NCBI GenBank assembly: GCA_905182475.1 | Contig: CAJJBR010000011.1 | Coordinates: 1 to 42,902, forward strand | Reading direction: 5' to 3' | From: Akkermansiaceae bacterium | Lineage (GTDB): Bacteria > Verrucomicrobiota > Verrucomicrobiia > Verrucomicrobiales > Akkermansiaceae | Length of the DNA stretch: 42,902 nt | In this document: positions 35,170 through 42,902 of the stretch, piece after piece | Layout of the letters: each line of letters begins with the position of its first letter | How positions within the stretch are numbered: the first letter of the stretch is position 1 | Notes under the pieces: generated by a model | What the model was told of the DNA's origin: nothing | The model's input: the letters and a program-made list of their open reading frames with translations, nothing else | Database searches by the model: none | Position numbers and translations under genes: made by a program

Positions 35170-35748
35170 ATGACCATTTTCCTAATCTGTTGCCTTATCG
35201 GCCTCTCCATCGGCATCGTTTTCGCCTCGTTCTTCGAGTGGACGCTGCACAAATACGTGATGCACCGCCCTGTCTGGAAGTTCCGTTATGCGTTCCAAGC
35301 CCATGCGGTTGTCCACCATCAAGTGTTCAAAGCTGATGAGAGCTACCACCTACTGGATGAAAAGGACAAAATGACCATCCCGATGGCGTGGTGGAACGGT
35401 GCGGTTCTAGTCATGATCGGCATGATTCCGTTTTCGATCGTCTCGATTGTAACCGGGTATTGGGGGCTTACTGCGGGCGGCTTCATCGCTTTTTCTTGGT
35501 ATTATTGCTTCTACGAATACATCCACTGGTGCATGCACCTTCCGAAGGCGCGCCGCATCGAAAAGCCGTATTGGTTCCGCAAGCTCAACGGCCATCACCT
35601 GCTTCATCATCGCTACATGCACAAGAATTTTAACGTGGTGCTGCCGCTCGCCGACCTCTTGCTAGGCACGCTGTTGCTTCGCTCGAAGAAGCCTTTCATG
35701 CAGCCATCCGGCCCTTCTGTGCCGGACGTGCAGCCGCTGGAGGCGTAA
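35170..35748 (+). CDS. Fatty acid hydroxylase / sterol desaturase superfamily membrane protein
   Basis: This is a 192-residue integral membrane di-iron protein. ATG at 35170 (MTIFLICCLIGLSIG) is preferred over an upstream in-frame start at 35107 because it opens directly into a transmembrane helix. The histidine boxes that bind di-iron are clear: HKYVMH, HAVVHH, HWCMH and HHLLHHRYMH. Three to four hydrophobic segments are visible. Superfamily members hydroxylate or desaturate fatty acids, sterols or carotenoids; the small size suggests a carotenoid or fatty acid hydroxylase-like enzyme, but the substrate is not determinable. It stands alone. Confidence 0.85.
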   Translation: MTIFLICCLIGLSIGIVFASFFEWTLHKYVMHRPVWKFRYAFQAHAVVHHQVFKADESYHLLDEKDKMTIPMAWWNGAVLVMIGMIPFSIVSIVTGYWGLTAGGFIAFSWYYCFYEYIHWCMHLPKARRIEKPYWFRKLNGHHLLHHRYMHKNFNVVLPLADLLLGTLLLRSKKPFMQPSGPSVPDVQPLEA

Positions 35749-35787
35749 GGAGCTGCGCTCTGCCTACAGCAGACTTTTCTTGGGAAA

Positions 35788-35876
35788 GGAACCGCGATTT
35801 AGAAATCGCGACTGCAACGGCTGCGGAGTTTTAGGGTGATTCGCCGGGCAGGTCGCGATTTCTAAATCGCGGTTCC
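35788..35876. repeat. Perfect 25-bp inverted repeat with palindromic arms
   Basis: Arms 35788-35812 and 35852-35876 (ggaaccgcgatttagaaatcgcgac in the first) are exact reverse complements. Each arm contains the self-complementary core cgcgatttagaaatcgcg. The nested symmetry is REP-like. Confidence 0.85.
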
Positions 35877-36178
35877 CTTCCGCCTGATGCGTGGATATTT
35901 CACGATTCTCTATGCGCGGCAGTATCGCCGTGGATTTCAACCCCGGACATCGATTCCGGTCTGGCTCACGACGCGTAGTGACACCTCAAGCGCTTATACC
36001 GCGCTCAACGCGATCAACTCTCGTCCGTTTTAAACCGTCACGGCGTGACGGGGAAATGGCTTAGTGGATGTAGTTTTCCGTTTCCTGGACTGTCCTCGTG
36101 AAGCCCTGTGCTTCGTGCTGTCTGGCCTTCAGCCCGGGAGGAAACCTGTCAGTCCTGAGGCACTTCCCATTTCAAAAA

Positions 36179-36264
36179 TCATAAATCATAAATTTTTGGG
36201 TGGTTGACGCGGTGAGCGCTGCCGCGCCTCCAATGAGCGAATCGGATTGATTTATGATTTATGA
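36179..36264. repeat. Perfect 15-bp inverted repeat
   Basis: Arms tcataaatcataaat (36179-36193) and its reverse complement (36250-36264) flank a 56-nt GC-rich spacer. Unlike neighbouring DNA, the arms are AT-rich. Confidence 0.7.
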
Positions 36265-36650
36265 ATCGCGAAGGAATCTGACCAGCAAGTGGAGCTATCG
36301 CGCCTTCGGCCCGGTCAGATGGGCTGAAAGTCCTACAGCACAAAGCCCCAAGGAGGGGCTGCATTCTGCGGCCCAGCAACCCCGGCCACATCCTCAGCGA
36401 TTTTCAGATTCTCATTTGAGGGAGGGTTCAGTTTTCGTGTCCCTCTATCTCCGCTGCGCTCCGGTTGGCGGAAGAATGACCGCCACTCCTTAGCCAGCAC
36501 AGATCTGTGTCTCAATTACTTCCCACTGAGGCCACCCAGTTCAAAAATCATCCTGCCCACCACTTTCAATTCCACCCTTCAACATGACCCTTGGGTTCAG
36601 GATCGTGCTAGCCTCGACAAGATGCCCTGATACGTTGCAAAGTCGTCCGT

Positions 36651-38327
36651 ATGAATAAGCAACAAACGCGGACGATGGCATTCTTGAGCCTGTTATTCGT
36701 CGCACTTCCAACCACAACCTTTGGCACGGAATATGACATCATTGTTGACGGCAAACTGACCGACTCCGCCTCGGTGGTCGGCGAGTTAACACGCGAAGGC
36801 GACCGGAAGGACGACAAGGCGTTCATCATGGATGGCATGTACAAGTTCGTGTATGCCGGGGCGGGGGTCACCAGTCCGAACGCTCGCATCCACGCAAGAA
36901 TGTCGATCGATAAACTCGAAGGAACGGGTGCCGGCGTGTCCGTGAATGGGCATTGGTTCATGTTCGACGGGCGGCTCGGTAAGATCGCCGGGGAAGGGCC
37001 CGTCTTCGGCAAAGAGGCGAAAATCTTCGCCGATGCCTCGGATCACATCGTGCCGGGCGAGCCTTTTGACGTCGATATCGTCGTCAACAACGGCACGCTC
37101 ACATGGGCCATCAATGGCAAACAGGTCGCAACGGTCGACGAGTTTCCCGCAGCGTCGGCGATCGATCCGCTCGAAACCGGCCAAGCGCACAAGCTCGGCG
37201 TGATGACAGCTCTGCGATCGTGGCGGGCGACAATGAAAGTCTACGACTACCAGGTCGAGTCCGACGGCGAGATGGTCCTCCTGCCGGAAAGGCAGACCCT
37301 CTACCGGAGCGGCTCCCAAGGGACGCACACCTACCGTATTCCAGCGCTGGTGGTAACAAAGAAGGGCACGATCCTGGCATTCGCCGAGGCAAGACGCAAC
37401 GGCGGCGGGGACACGGCCGACATCGACAGCGTCGTCCGCCGCAGTGAAGATGGCGGCAAGACTTGGGGAGACGAGATCATCGTCTTCGACGAACAGGGCA
37501 ACGTGGCGGGCAACCCCTGCCCAGTCGTGGATCAGTCTACCGGCAGGATCTGGAGCCTGCATACCTGGAACAGTTCCAAGGTCCACGAGGGAGATATCCG
37601 GGCCGGCTACGGGCAGGATTCGCGTCGCGTCTTTGTCACCTACTCGGACGACGACGGAAAGACCTGGAGCCCGCCGAAGGAAATCACCCGATCGGTAAAG
37701 CTGGAACACTGGAGCTGGTACGCCACAGGCCCCGGCGCGGGCATTCAGCTCCAGCGCGGCAAGCACAAAGGCCGCCTGATCATACCCTGCGACCACAAGT
37801 CGTTGCCGCCGGGCGGGCCGCAGACCTACCACAGCCATATCCTCTTCAGCGACGACCACGGACAGACCTGGGAAATCGGCGCCAAAACGGAGCACGGGCT
37901 CAACGAGTGCGAAGCGGTCGAACTGGAAGACGGCGCGGTGATGCTCAACAGCCGCAACCATGGCGTGCCCGAAGTTCATCGCGGCGTGGCCATCTCCAAG
38001 GACGGCGGCGAGACCTTCTCGTCATTCCGTCGCGATCCGATGCTGCTCGAGCCGAGATGCCAGGCGTCGATTCGACGCTACCGCTGGACCGAGGGTGCCA
38101 AACCGGGGATACTCCTCTTTTCGAACCCGGCGTGGACGTGGCGCACGTTCATGATGCTCCGAATGAGTTACGACGACGGCAAGACCTGGCCAGACGCGAG
38201 AGTCATCTATCCCTGGAGCTCGGCCTACAGCGACATCGCCGTGCTGCCGGACGGCCGGATCGCCGTCCTCTTCGAACGAGAAAACTCCCGGGCCATCGAC
38301 CTCGCTATTTTGCCGGCGATCGAATGA
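36651..38327 (+). CDS. Secreted sialidase (GH33, BNR/Asp-box)
   Basis: This is a 558-residue exported exo-alpha-sialidase-type protein. A signal peptide (MAFLSLLFVALPTTTFG region) is followed by an N-terminal lectin-like beta domain (about 27-205). The six-bladed propeller begins at YRIP (Y228-R229), the first arginine of the carboxylate-binding triad. Five Asp boxes are visible: SEDGGKTWG, SDDDGKTWS, SDDHGQTWE, SKDGGETFS and SYDDGKTWP. An acidic NECEAVEL segment and the putative nucleophile Y526 (SSAYSDI) complete the active site. The enzyme releases sialic acid or a similar sugar from glycans. Its GC-rich third positions differ from neighbouring genes, hinting at transfer. No sialic-acid catabolic genes are adjacent. 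Confidence 0.88.
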   Translation: MNKQQTRTMAFLSLLFVALPTTTFGTEYDIIVDGKLTDSASVVGELTREGDRKDDKAFIMDGMYKFVYAGAGVTSPNARIHARMSIDKLEGTGAGVSVNGHWFMFDGRLGKIAGEGPVFGKEAKIFADASDHIVPGEPFDVDIVVNNGTLTWAINGKQVATVDEFPAASAIDPLETGQAHKLGVMTALRSWRATMKVYDYQVESDGEMVLLPERQTLYRSGSQGTHTYRIPALVVTKKGTILAFAEARRNGGGDTADIDSVVRRSEDGGKTWGDEIIVFDEQGNVAGNPCPVVDQSTGRIWSLHTWNSSKVHEGDIRAGYGQDSRRVFVTYSDDDGKTWSPPKEITRSVKLEHWSWYATGPGAGIQLQRGKHKGRLIIPCDHKSLPPGGPQTYHSHILFSDDHGQTWEIGAKTEHGLNECEAVELEDGAVMLNSRNHGVPEVHRGVAISKDGGETFSSFRRDPMLLEPRCQASIRRYRWTEGAKPGILLFSNPAWTWRTFMMLRMSYDDGKTWPDARVIYPWSSAYSDIAVLPDGRIAVLFERENSRAIDLAILPAIE

Positions 38328-38618
38328 GACACATCCCGGCGAGAAGTGACTTGCCCGTGCCGCTACCGGAAGGCGACTCGTTCGATCGCCGGGCAAATAG
38401 CGATTGAGTTTGGCCGGAAAGACGGCCAAGTCACTTTGGTCGAAATAATATTGGAGATTTTTGTAAAAATTCTCTAGCGGCGGGAGTAATTAACCTGGCT
38501 CGGAGAATATCAACCCCCATTCTCCCCGCCCCCTCTCCTCAGAGAGGCGCCCTCAAGGACGCCACCCAAAAAGCAAATTCCTCGCAACCACAACAATAAG
38601 AACCATCATTACGTATCC
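38328..38618. other. Intergenic region with a GC hairpin
   Basis: No gene is seen. A 7-bp stem ttggccg/cggccaa (38410-38429) follows the sialidase but has no T run, so termination is uncertain. The 38514-38560 stretch is C-rich and non-coding in appearance. Confidence 0.4.
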
Positions 38619-39668
38619 ATGACAAATCTCAAAGCATTTTCAACAGCAGCACTGCTACTCGCAGCTAGCACAGGCTCGACCACACTCTTCGCGGCCACGG
38701 AAGCTGAGGCCACTGCGCCAGCAGCCACTCAAGCACCAGCGGTGGATGCGGTGATCATCCGCGTGAACGGCCAGGACATCACACGAGGCGAAATCGATAA
38801 AATGGCGGCCATGGGTCTCCAACAGATGCAATCTCGCGGCCAACAAGTCCCCCCGGAAATGCGTCCCAGGCTTCTTAAGCAAGCGGAAGATAATTTAATC
38901 ACGCAAAATCTCGTAACCGCAGCGGTCGCAAAGTCGAAAATCGTCATCTCAGATGCAGACATCGCTGGCACTTTGGAACAAATCAAAGGATCGGTCCCGG
39001 GTGGAATGACACTCGAAGCGGCGCTGACAGCACAGGGCACGACACTCGAAGAGCTGAAAGGAAACATCAAGACCGACATGGCCGCCCGCCAACTCATCGA
39101 AAGCCAAGTAGGTGATATTACTGAAGCAACTGAAGCCGACGCTCAAGCATTCTACGACAGTAACACCAAGCAATTCGCACAGCCGGAAGGCGTCTCTGCC
39201 AGCCACATTCTGATGAAGTTTGACAACGGAGAGACCGACCAAGCGAAAGCCGAGAAAAAGACACAGCTCGAAACAATCCGCACAGACATTCTGGCAAAGA
39301 AAACAACCTTCGAAGATGCCGCCAAAGCACATTCAGGTTGCCCAAGTGGCGCACAAGGCGGCTCGCTCGGCGACTTCGGCCGTGGTCAAATGGCGCCTAA
39401 ATTTGAAACTGCCGCCTTCAGCCAAGACGTCAATTCGGTCGGTGAAGTCATCGAAACATCCTTCGGCTACCACATCATCAAGGTGACAGGCCGCAAAGAT
39501 GCTGGCACAACCAGCTTCGACGAAGCGAAAGAGCGCATCATCGGCTACCTGGACCAGAACGCCAAGCAGGCAGCAGTCGGAGCCTACCTCGAGACTCTGC
39601 GTAAAAGCGCTACCATTGAACGACTAGAAGCATCAACTTCGGACGCGACTCCGACACCAAAAAGCTAA
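38619..39668 (+). CDS. Peptidylprolyl isomerase, PpiC/SurA-type periplasmic foldase
   Basis: This is a 349-residue exported protein. The signal peptide runs to about residue 26 (ALLLAASTGSTTLFAA). An alanine-rich linker follows, then a SurA-like N-terminal chaperone domain (about 43-180, VIIRVNGQDITRGEIDKM onward). The parvulin PpiC domain spans about 190-290, with SASHILMKF, ACPSGA-like HSGCPSGAQGGSLGDFGRGQM, and FGYHIIKVTG, all parvulin signatures. It probably assists folding of envelope proteins. A strong terminator follows, so it is likely monocistronic. Confidence 0.92.
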   Translation: MTNLKAFSTAALLLAASTGSTTLFAATEAEATAPAATQAPAVDAVIIRVNGQDITRGEIDKMAAMGLQQMQSRGQQVPPEMRPRLLKQAEDNLITQNLVTAAVAKSKIVISDADIAGTLEQIKGSVPGGMTLEAALTAQGTTLEELKGNIKTDMAARQLIESQVGDITEATEADAQAFYDSNTKQFAQPEGVSASHILMKFDNGETDQAKAEKKTQLETIRTDILAKKTTFEDAAKAHSGCPSGAQGGSLGDFGRGQMAPKFETAAFSQDVNSVGEVIETSFGYHIIKVTGRKDAGTTSFDEAKERIIGYLDQNAKQAAVGAYLETLRKSATIERLEASTSDATPTPKS

Positions 39669-39696
39669 ATCACCTGTCCACAGGTAACGAATTTCA

Positions 39697-39728
39697 CAGG
39701 CAAGCGTCGAGAGGTGCTTGCCTGTTTT
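39697..39728 (+). terminator. Rho-independent terminator of the PpiC-type gene
   Basis: A 9-bp perfect stem (caggcaagc 39697-39705 / gcttgcctg 39716-39724) is followed by tttt, 29 bp after the stop codon. Confidence 0.85.
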
Positions 39729-40250
39729 GTGATCACCACTCCTAAAACGTAATCAACTCGTCGGGACGGCGGATTTGCGTGCGAAACCAGGTGCTTCTGG
39801 AGGAAGCGGCAGATCCCAGTGGGAAGACGTCGTCTCGTTTGGATTGCCTGCGGAATTCATGCAAAGGGATTCCCTTTGCCAACCGGCATCCCTAAAACCC
39901 ACTAAACGGATACCCATGGGCAAAGGCAAAAGTAGTTGATCTGGGAACCGCTTGGCCAATCCTTTACGCGGGCCATTCAAGCGGAACTTTCCTGACCTGC
40001 CTGTAGCGCATCGGACAAAATTTATGCGGGCGGCGGCGGTGTCGTCTACATCCCCAAAGGGGATACGGATTTAAGCCCGGGGTTGGCGTAACGCAGTGAA
40101 ACCTACCCCGGGACAACCGCACCAAAAAATTCCCCAACCCCAACGGAGTTGTGTCCTAGTGGTCTGTCAGATTAAGGTTTTCAGAACACTAGCCACAGTG
40201 CGCATACCGCATTCCTTAACAATGGAAACTGCGTTACTAACCATTCTAAA
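39729..40250. other. Gene-free region with a REP-like cccggggt hairpin
   Basis: No gene is supported. Near 40076-40112 the arms cccggggt/accccggg enclose ggcgtaacgcagtgaaacct, and caacggagttgtgtcc follows at about 40139. I recognise this arrangement as similar to an intergenic repeat seen in many PVC genomes (recall, to be verified). Confidence 0.4.
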
Positions 40251-40463
40251 TTATCGTTTTGTGAATAATTTGCCAGCAATGATACGAATCATCAAATTAC
40301 GCAATTTGTAATCGTTCTTCTTTGGTCTGTCTAAAAGACTTCGAATTATTTCAGAATCAGCATAGTTCATCCTTCGTCCCAGAGCATTCTGTGAAAGCTT
40401 AGTGATTACGTCCTTAGCGTTTGCGTCCTTGTCCTCTAGCATCAACTTTTTCAGGCCTTGCAT
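40251..40463 (-). CDS. Possible small hypothetical protein
   Basis: This is a 70-residue frame with a charged, helical-looking composition (KDANAKDVITKLSQNALGRR; NDYKLRNLMIRIIAGK) in AT-rich DNA. No Shine-Dalgarno is clear and no family is recognised. It may be a fragment of a larger lost gene. Composition is more protein-like than neighbouring spurious frames. Confidence 0.3.
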   Translation of the reverse strand: MQGLKKLMLEDKDANAKDVITKLSQNALGRRMNYADSEIIRSLLDRPKKNDYKLRNLMIRIIAGKLFTKR

Positions 40464-40533
40464 GACTGACTACTGCTAGGAATTTGCTTTTTACGGGAGG
40501 CTCCTAAAATAGGCGTTGCCCGGATCGGAGGGC

Positions 40534-40574
40534 GGGGGGAAGGGGAAGGGGAAGGGAGAGGGAGAGGGGGAGGG
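40534..40574 (+). repeat. Low-complexity purine (G/A) tract
   Basis: Forty-one consecutive purines built from ggggaa and ggagag units lie just upstream of the metF fragment. Such tracts may form triplex or quadruplex DNA and are prone to slippage. Confidence 0.85.
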
Positions 40575-40658
40575 TAAAACTGAATGTCGTCGCACAGACT
40601 CAAGCGGCGCTGAGCCCGAAGGGGACTGCCGGAGGGCAGGATCAAACGCTGAAAGGCA

Positions 40659-40814
40659 GACAATAATGACCCGACTGCTATTGAACGCGCAGGCATCCAC
40701 TACGCTGCCCAGCAGTCCGCCGAGTTGCTCGACAACTCCCTTGCAGGCATCCATTTCTACACCCTGAACAAATCCCACGCCACACGCCAAATCTACGCCT
40801 CGCTGGGGCTGTAG
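40659..40814 (+). pseudogene. metF: Methylenetetrahydrofolate reductase, C-terminal fragment
   Basis: The frame ending at TAG 40812-40814 encodes ERAGIHYAAQQSAELLDNS followed by AGIHFYTLNKSHATRQIYAS, which is the MetF C-terminus (family: GIHFYTLNxSxATxEIY). Only about 51 residues remain; the upstream barrel, flavin and catalytic regions are absent and replaced by GA-rich and unrelated sequence. There is no start codon, so it is not expressed as a protein. It lies 20 bp before the target duplication of the IS4 element, which is therefore not inserted inside it. A full metF probably exists elsewhere, or this is the end of a deletion. Confidence 0.85.
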
Positions 40815-40844
40815 TTTGGATTTCTGAAATATTATCAAAATACC

Positions 40845-42230
40845 CATTGGCGTCAACTTAATGCCGCAATCTCTTGGATTACGGTGGATTTCCTCGTCCG
40901 GACATCCCGTTGAACATACCTCAATTCCGGGGGATCTGCCGCCAATTCCTCAGGATCTTTGCGATCTAATATATCAGTTGTAATCCAGTCCATGATCTTC
41001 TCCGGCGAGAGAATGGCCAGGCCGACTTGACGGGCGTATATCGCCATTTGCTTGAGTCCCATCAGTGCAACGATCATCGAACCGCAGACGAGGGCTTCGA
41101 TATGCCATTTACTACTTTTCCGATTCAATGCAGTGGCGATGTGCACGCTTTGTTTCCACGCACGGAACTGGATTTCCACAGCCCAGCGCGACCGGTAAAG
41201 CCCGGCCAGCGTAGCGACACTGATCCGCTCCGGCGGCAGGTTAGTCAGCATGAGATGCCAGCCGTCACGCTCAAGGGCGGCGCTGCTTGCCGTTTTGCCA
41301 AGTTCGTGTGCTTTGCTGCGCCTGTCCCTCCGACGTTTTTCGGCGGTTTGCTTATCAGCGCGCACGGCAACCAGACGGCATTTGTGACGAACTTCACCGA
41401 CAAAAACATCCATGTCGATTTGGTTTCCAAGTGCGTTTTTGAGAAGTGTTTCCAAAGAAATTTCCGAGGTTGATACTAGATTCACCGTAAGTGGCAAGCG
41501 GGTGAACCAAAACGCTCCGATGCCCTCCAAATAAGCGAATTCAGACAAATCGAAGTAACCCATGTCCCTGAGAAGAAGGTCGTCCTTCCGGGCGAGTGCC
41601 AGATTTTCCTTGCCAATGGTTCGGTCTTGTTTGGTGGCACGATGAAGGTTGAAAGCGATGGGTTACTGGCTGAGTAGGTCGTAGCACAAATCACATTTTA
41701 CTCCCGCTGTCGATCCGCTGGAATTTCCATGCGCGGGGAAGAGTTCGGCGTTGGCTTTGGGAAGTCTCAGGGTGGTGGAATCTTCGACCAGGATCCGTTT
41801 GAAACCGGAACGCGAAAACTCGTCAAGAGCATCGCTACAATGGTTTGTGAGCAGGTCGCTGATCACCTGGAGAAGGAATGCGATGGCGAACTTATTGAAG
41901 CGCTTGTGGACGGCCTGTTTGGACATCCCAAGAGTGGCCAGGCCGCCGAGTGACATGGGCAGTTGATTGAAGGATGTCTTACCCGAGCAGACCGATTTCA
42001 ATAGTGTGATGAGGAAATTCCCTGGGCAAAATTTCCGGGAATTTCGAGTGACGAGGTTGGTCTTCCTTGCAATTTCATTAAGGCGGGAAATACTGAAAAG
42101 AGAGCGGGCGGCGAGTAAAGTAGTAAGCACGCCTAGCTTGCCGCCTTGCTCACTCAGTCAAGATAAAAATCAATTTATTTTCTCGCAACTCATTGATTTT
42201 TAGTGAGTTGCACCTAAGTTGACGCGAATG
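40845..42230 (-). mobile_element. IS4-family insertion sequence, full length
   Basis: The 1386-bp element is bounded by 16-bp terminal inverted repeats: cattggcgtcaactta at 40845-40860 and its complement at 42215-42230 (one mismatch). It is flanked by a 10-bp direct target duplication, tcaaaatacc, at 40835-40844 and 42231-42240. The intact duplication shows insertion in place without later end rearrangement. The single transposase on the minus strand ends inside the left terminal repeat. Confidence 0.93.
40853..42130 (-). pseudogene. IS4-family transposase with an in-frame TAA
   Basis: The frame 42130 to 40853 encodes a DDE transposase of about 425 residues. First aspartate: ILVEDSTTLRLP; second: LLLRDMGYFDL; third in the IS4 signature Y-(2)-R-(3)-E-(6)-K, seen exactly as YRSRWAVEIQFRAWK. 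A TAA stop at 41665-41663 (after CYDLLSQ) interrupts the same frame between the first and second catalytic aspartates; sequence continues as PIAFNLHRATKQD with no shift. A C-to-T change in a CAA glutamine codon would explain it. The product would be inactive unless readthrough occurs, but the element could be moved in trans. The stop codon TGA at 40853-40855 lies in the terminal repeat. Confidence 0.9.
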
Positions 42231-42288
42231 TCAAAATACCTGAAAGAACTGGCGCACCATCTGCTTATTGTTATGTGTCGCAAGACAT

Positions 42289-42357
42289 GCGGTCCGAACG
42301 ACTTCCTTCCAGGTTTTTGGGTTTTTCCTGTGGGAGATGTTCGGTCCGCTTTTTTTT
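42289..42357 (+). terminator. Candidate terminator hairpin with T8 run
   Basis: Arms gcggtccgaac (42289-42299) and gttcggtccgc (42339-42349) pair over 10 of 11 positions with a 39-nt loop and are followed by eight T. The loop is longer than usual. No intact upstream gene on the plus strand is visible. Confidence 0.4.
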
Positions 42358-42360
42358 GCC

Positions 42361-42420
42361 CTATAGGCTTCCGCTATAGGCTTCCGCTATAGGCTTCCGC
42401 TATAGGCTTCCGCTATAGGC
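42361..42420. repeat. Tandem 13-bp repeat, 4.6 copies
   Basis: The unit ctataggcttccg occurs four times in a row (42361-42412) plus 8 bp. Copies are identical, suggesting recent slippage expansion. Confidence 0.95.
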
Positions 42421-42560
42421 GGCCTAATTGGCTTAGGCTTTGAAGAGTCCTCCCCGTTTCCACCTAGGGCAGTTGCGCCCATGGTTGCGACGGAGAGAAA
42501 CACCATTGCCCAAACTCCGAGCACTGCAGCGAGTTCCGTTCCATTTCCAAGCTTGCGCAT
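42387..42560 (-). CDS. Possible 57-residue membrane peptide ending in the tandem repeat
   Basis: ATG at 42560 starts MRKLGNGTELAAVLGVWAMV, then a hydrophobic stretch FLSVATMGATAL and a polar tail ending in PPIAEAYSGSL, with TAG at 42387 inside the 13-bp repeat. A single transmembrane helix is plausible. No family or Shine-Dalgarno is recognised. The repeat copy number affects its length. Confidence 0.3.
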   Translation of the reverse strand: MRKLGNGTELAAVLGVWAMVFLSVATMGATALGGNGEDSSKPKPIRPPIAEAYSGSL

Positions 42561-42902
42561 TTCACAAAACCTGATGCGCGGCAGTATCGTGCTGCGCCTG
42601 CTGGGCGAGTATCAGGCTGCCATTCACCTCCGCATGGGAAATGCAAAGCCAAGGATCGAACCGGCCGCAAGATTAGCTCCGATCAACGGGGTTGAGATCC
42701 GCCTCATCATCCGCATCGGCGTAGCCCTCAGGGATTTAGTGGCTTCAGTCGGCCTTTTTGTCTAGGGCTGCGAGCTTATTGCGGGCTTCGCTGTGGACGT
42801 TGTGTGAAGTGGTTCCCTTACCGTTGCCAGTAAATTTTGAGTTTTATTGATGTCGTGATCTGGTCTGTGAGGAGGGCGGGGCGGTCAAGCTGGCTCAGCT
42901 TG
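42561..42902. other. Window end without a recognisable gene
   Basis: A minus-strand frame near 42764-42860 reads GNGKGTTSHNVHSEARNKLA and DKKAD before a stop but has no start codon in view. The phrase atgcgcggcagtatcg near 42571 also occurs at about 35911. No gene is supported with confidence. Confidence 0.35.

Larger units (their letters stand above)
35749..36650. other. Repeat-rich intergenic region without a recognisable gene
   Basis: About 900 bp contain several palindromic elements (35788-35876; 36179-36264; a ccgtcacggcgtgacgg hairpin near 36030-36046) and a cctacagcag motif (about 35762) shared with the element at 200-386. Short open frames here have no family features. It probably represents accumulated REP-like DNA. 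Confidence 0.55.

Noticed and set aside
36786..37979. Long minus-strand frame opposite the sialidase
   Set aside because: It is a shadow produced by GC-rich third positions; the plus strand carries five Asp boxes and a signal peptide.
39753..39980. Minus-strand 75-residue frame after the PpiC-type gene
   Set aside because: No recognisable motif, start context or conservation clue; probably non-coding.
40835..40844. IS insertion disrupting metF
   Set aside because: The metF fragment ends at 40814, before the target duplication, so its truncation is independent of this insertion.
42361..42420. Possible CRISPR-like array
   Set aside because: The 13-bp units are contiguous with no spacers and no cas genes are present; it is a simple tandem repeat.

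Overview
The window looks like a chromosomal segment of a verrucomicrobial bacterium of the PVC group. The evidence is a DUF1501 gene next to a DUF1549/DUF1553 planctomycete-type cytochrome gene, a PVC-type membrane-bound dehydrogenase fused to a c-type haem domain, a DUF1080 / Gfo-Idh-MocA / sugar epimerase cluster, intergenic repeats of the ccacggatgga and ccgcgaattgacgcgaat types, and a TGTTC-N4-GAACA box (the LexA motif I recall for Verrucomicrobia) in front of a Y-family DNA polymerase. A complete class II tRNA-Leu is present.

Layout. 1-710: palindromic repeat element and no clear gene. 711-3087: HerA/FtsK-like ATPase broken by two single-base frameshifts. 3185-6904: sugar-catabolic cluster (TIM-barrel epimerase, Gfo/Idh/MocA oxidoreductase, secreted DUF1080 hydrolase) and a membrane-anchored protein. 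7010-9657: avtA and an outward-facing Y-family polymerase behind a LexA-like box. 9745-13967: large secreted haem protein and a MalY/PatB-type C-S lyase. 14000-14633: Phd-like antitoxin and a frameshifted ParE/RelE-like toxin. 14779-17505: fmt and recN on the minus strand. 17639-19056: a decayed purine-ring (urate) operon, HIU hydrolase - allantoinase - ureidoglycine aminohydrolase, with all three genes damaged. 19064-26984: amidase, tRNA-Leu, TPR protein and the DUF1501 / DUF1549-DUF1553 pair. 27273-32675: a DUF4062-nSTAND1-TM-TPR protein resembling conflict/NLR-type STAND ATPases and an alpha-2-macroglobulin lipoprotein, both interrupted by in-frame TAG/TGA codons. 32672-34867: intact pbpC, the usual partner of alpha-2-macroglobulin. 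35170-39668: fatty acid hydroxylase-family protein, sialidase, PpiC-type foldase. 39729-42902: repeats, a 3' fragment of metF, a full-length IS4-family element with terminal repeats and target duplication, and a tandem repeat.

The most striking pattern is that roughly 24 kb of housekeeping and core PVC genes are free of interruptions, while the accessory genes (ATPase, toxin, purine operon, STAND protein, alpha-2-macroglobulin, transposase) carry frameshifts, nonsense codons or internal deletions. Most of the in-frame stops can be explained by single C-to-T (or G-to-A) changes. This looks like ongoing accessory-gene decay. Stop-codon readthrough in the STAND/A2M pair is an alternative that can be tested; TAG is also used here as an ordinary terminator, which argues against global recoding.
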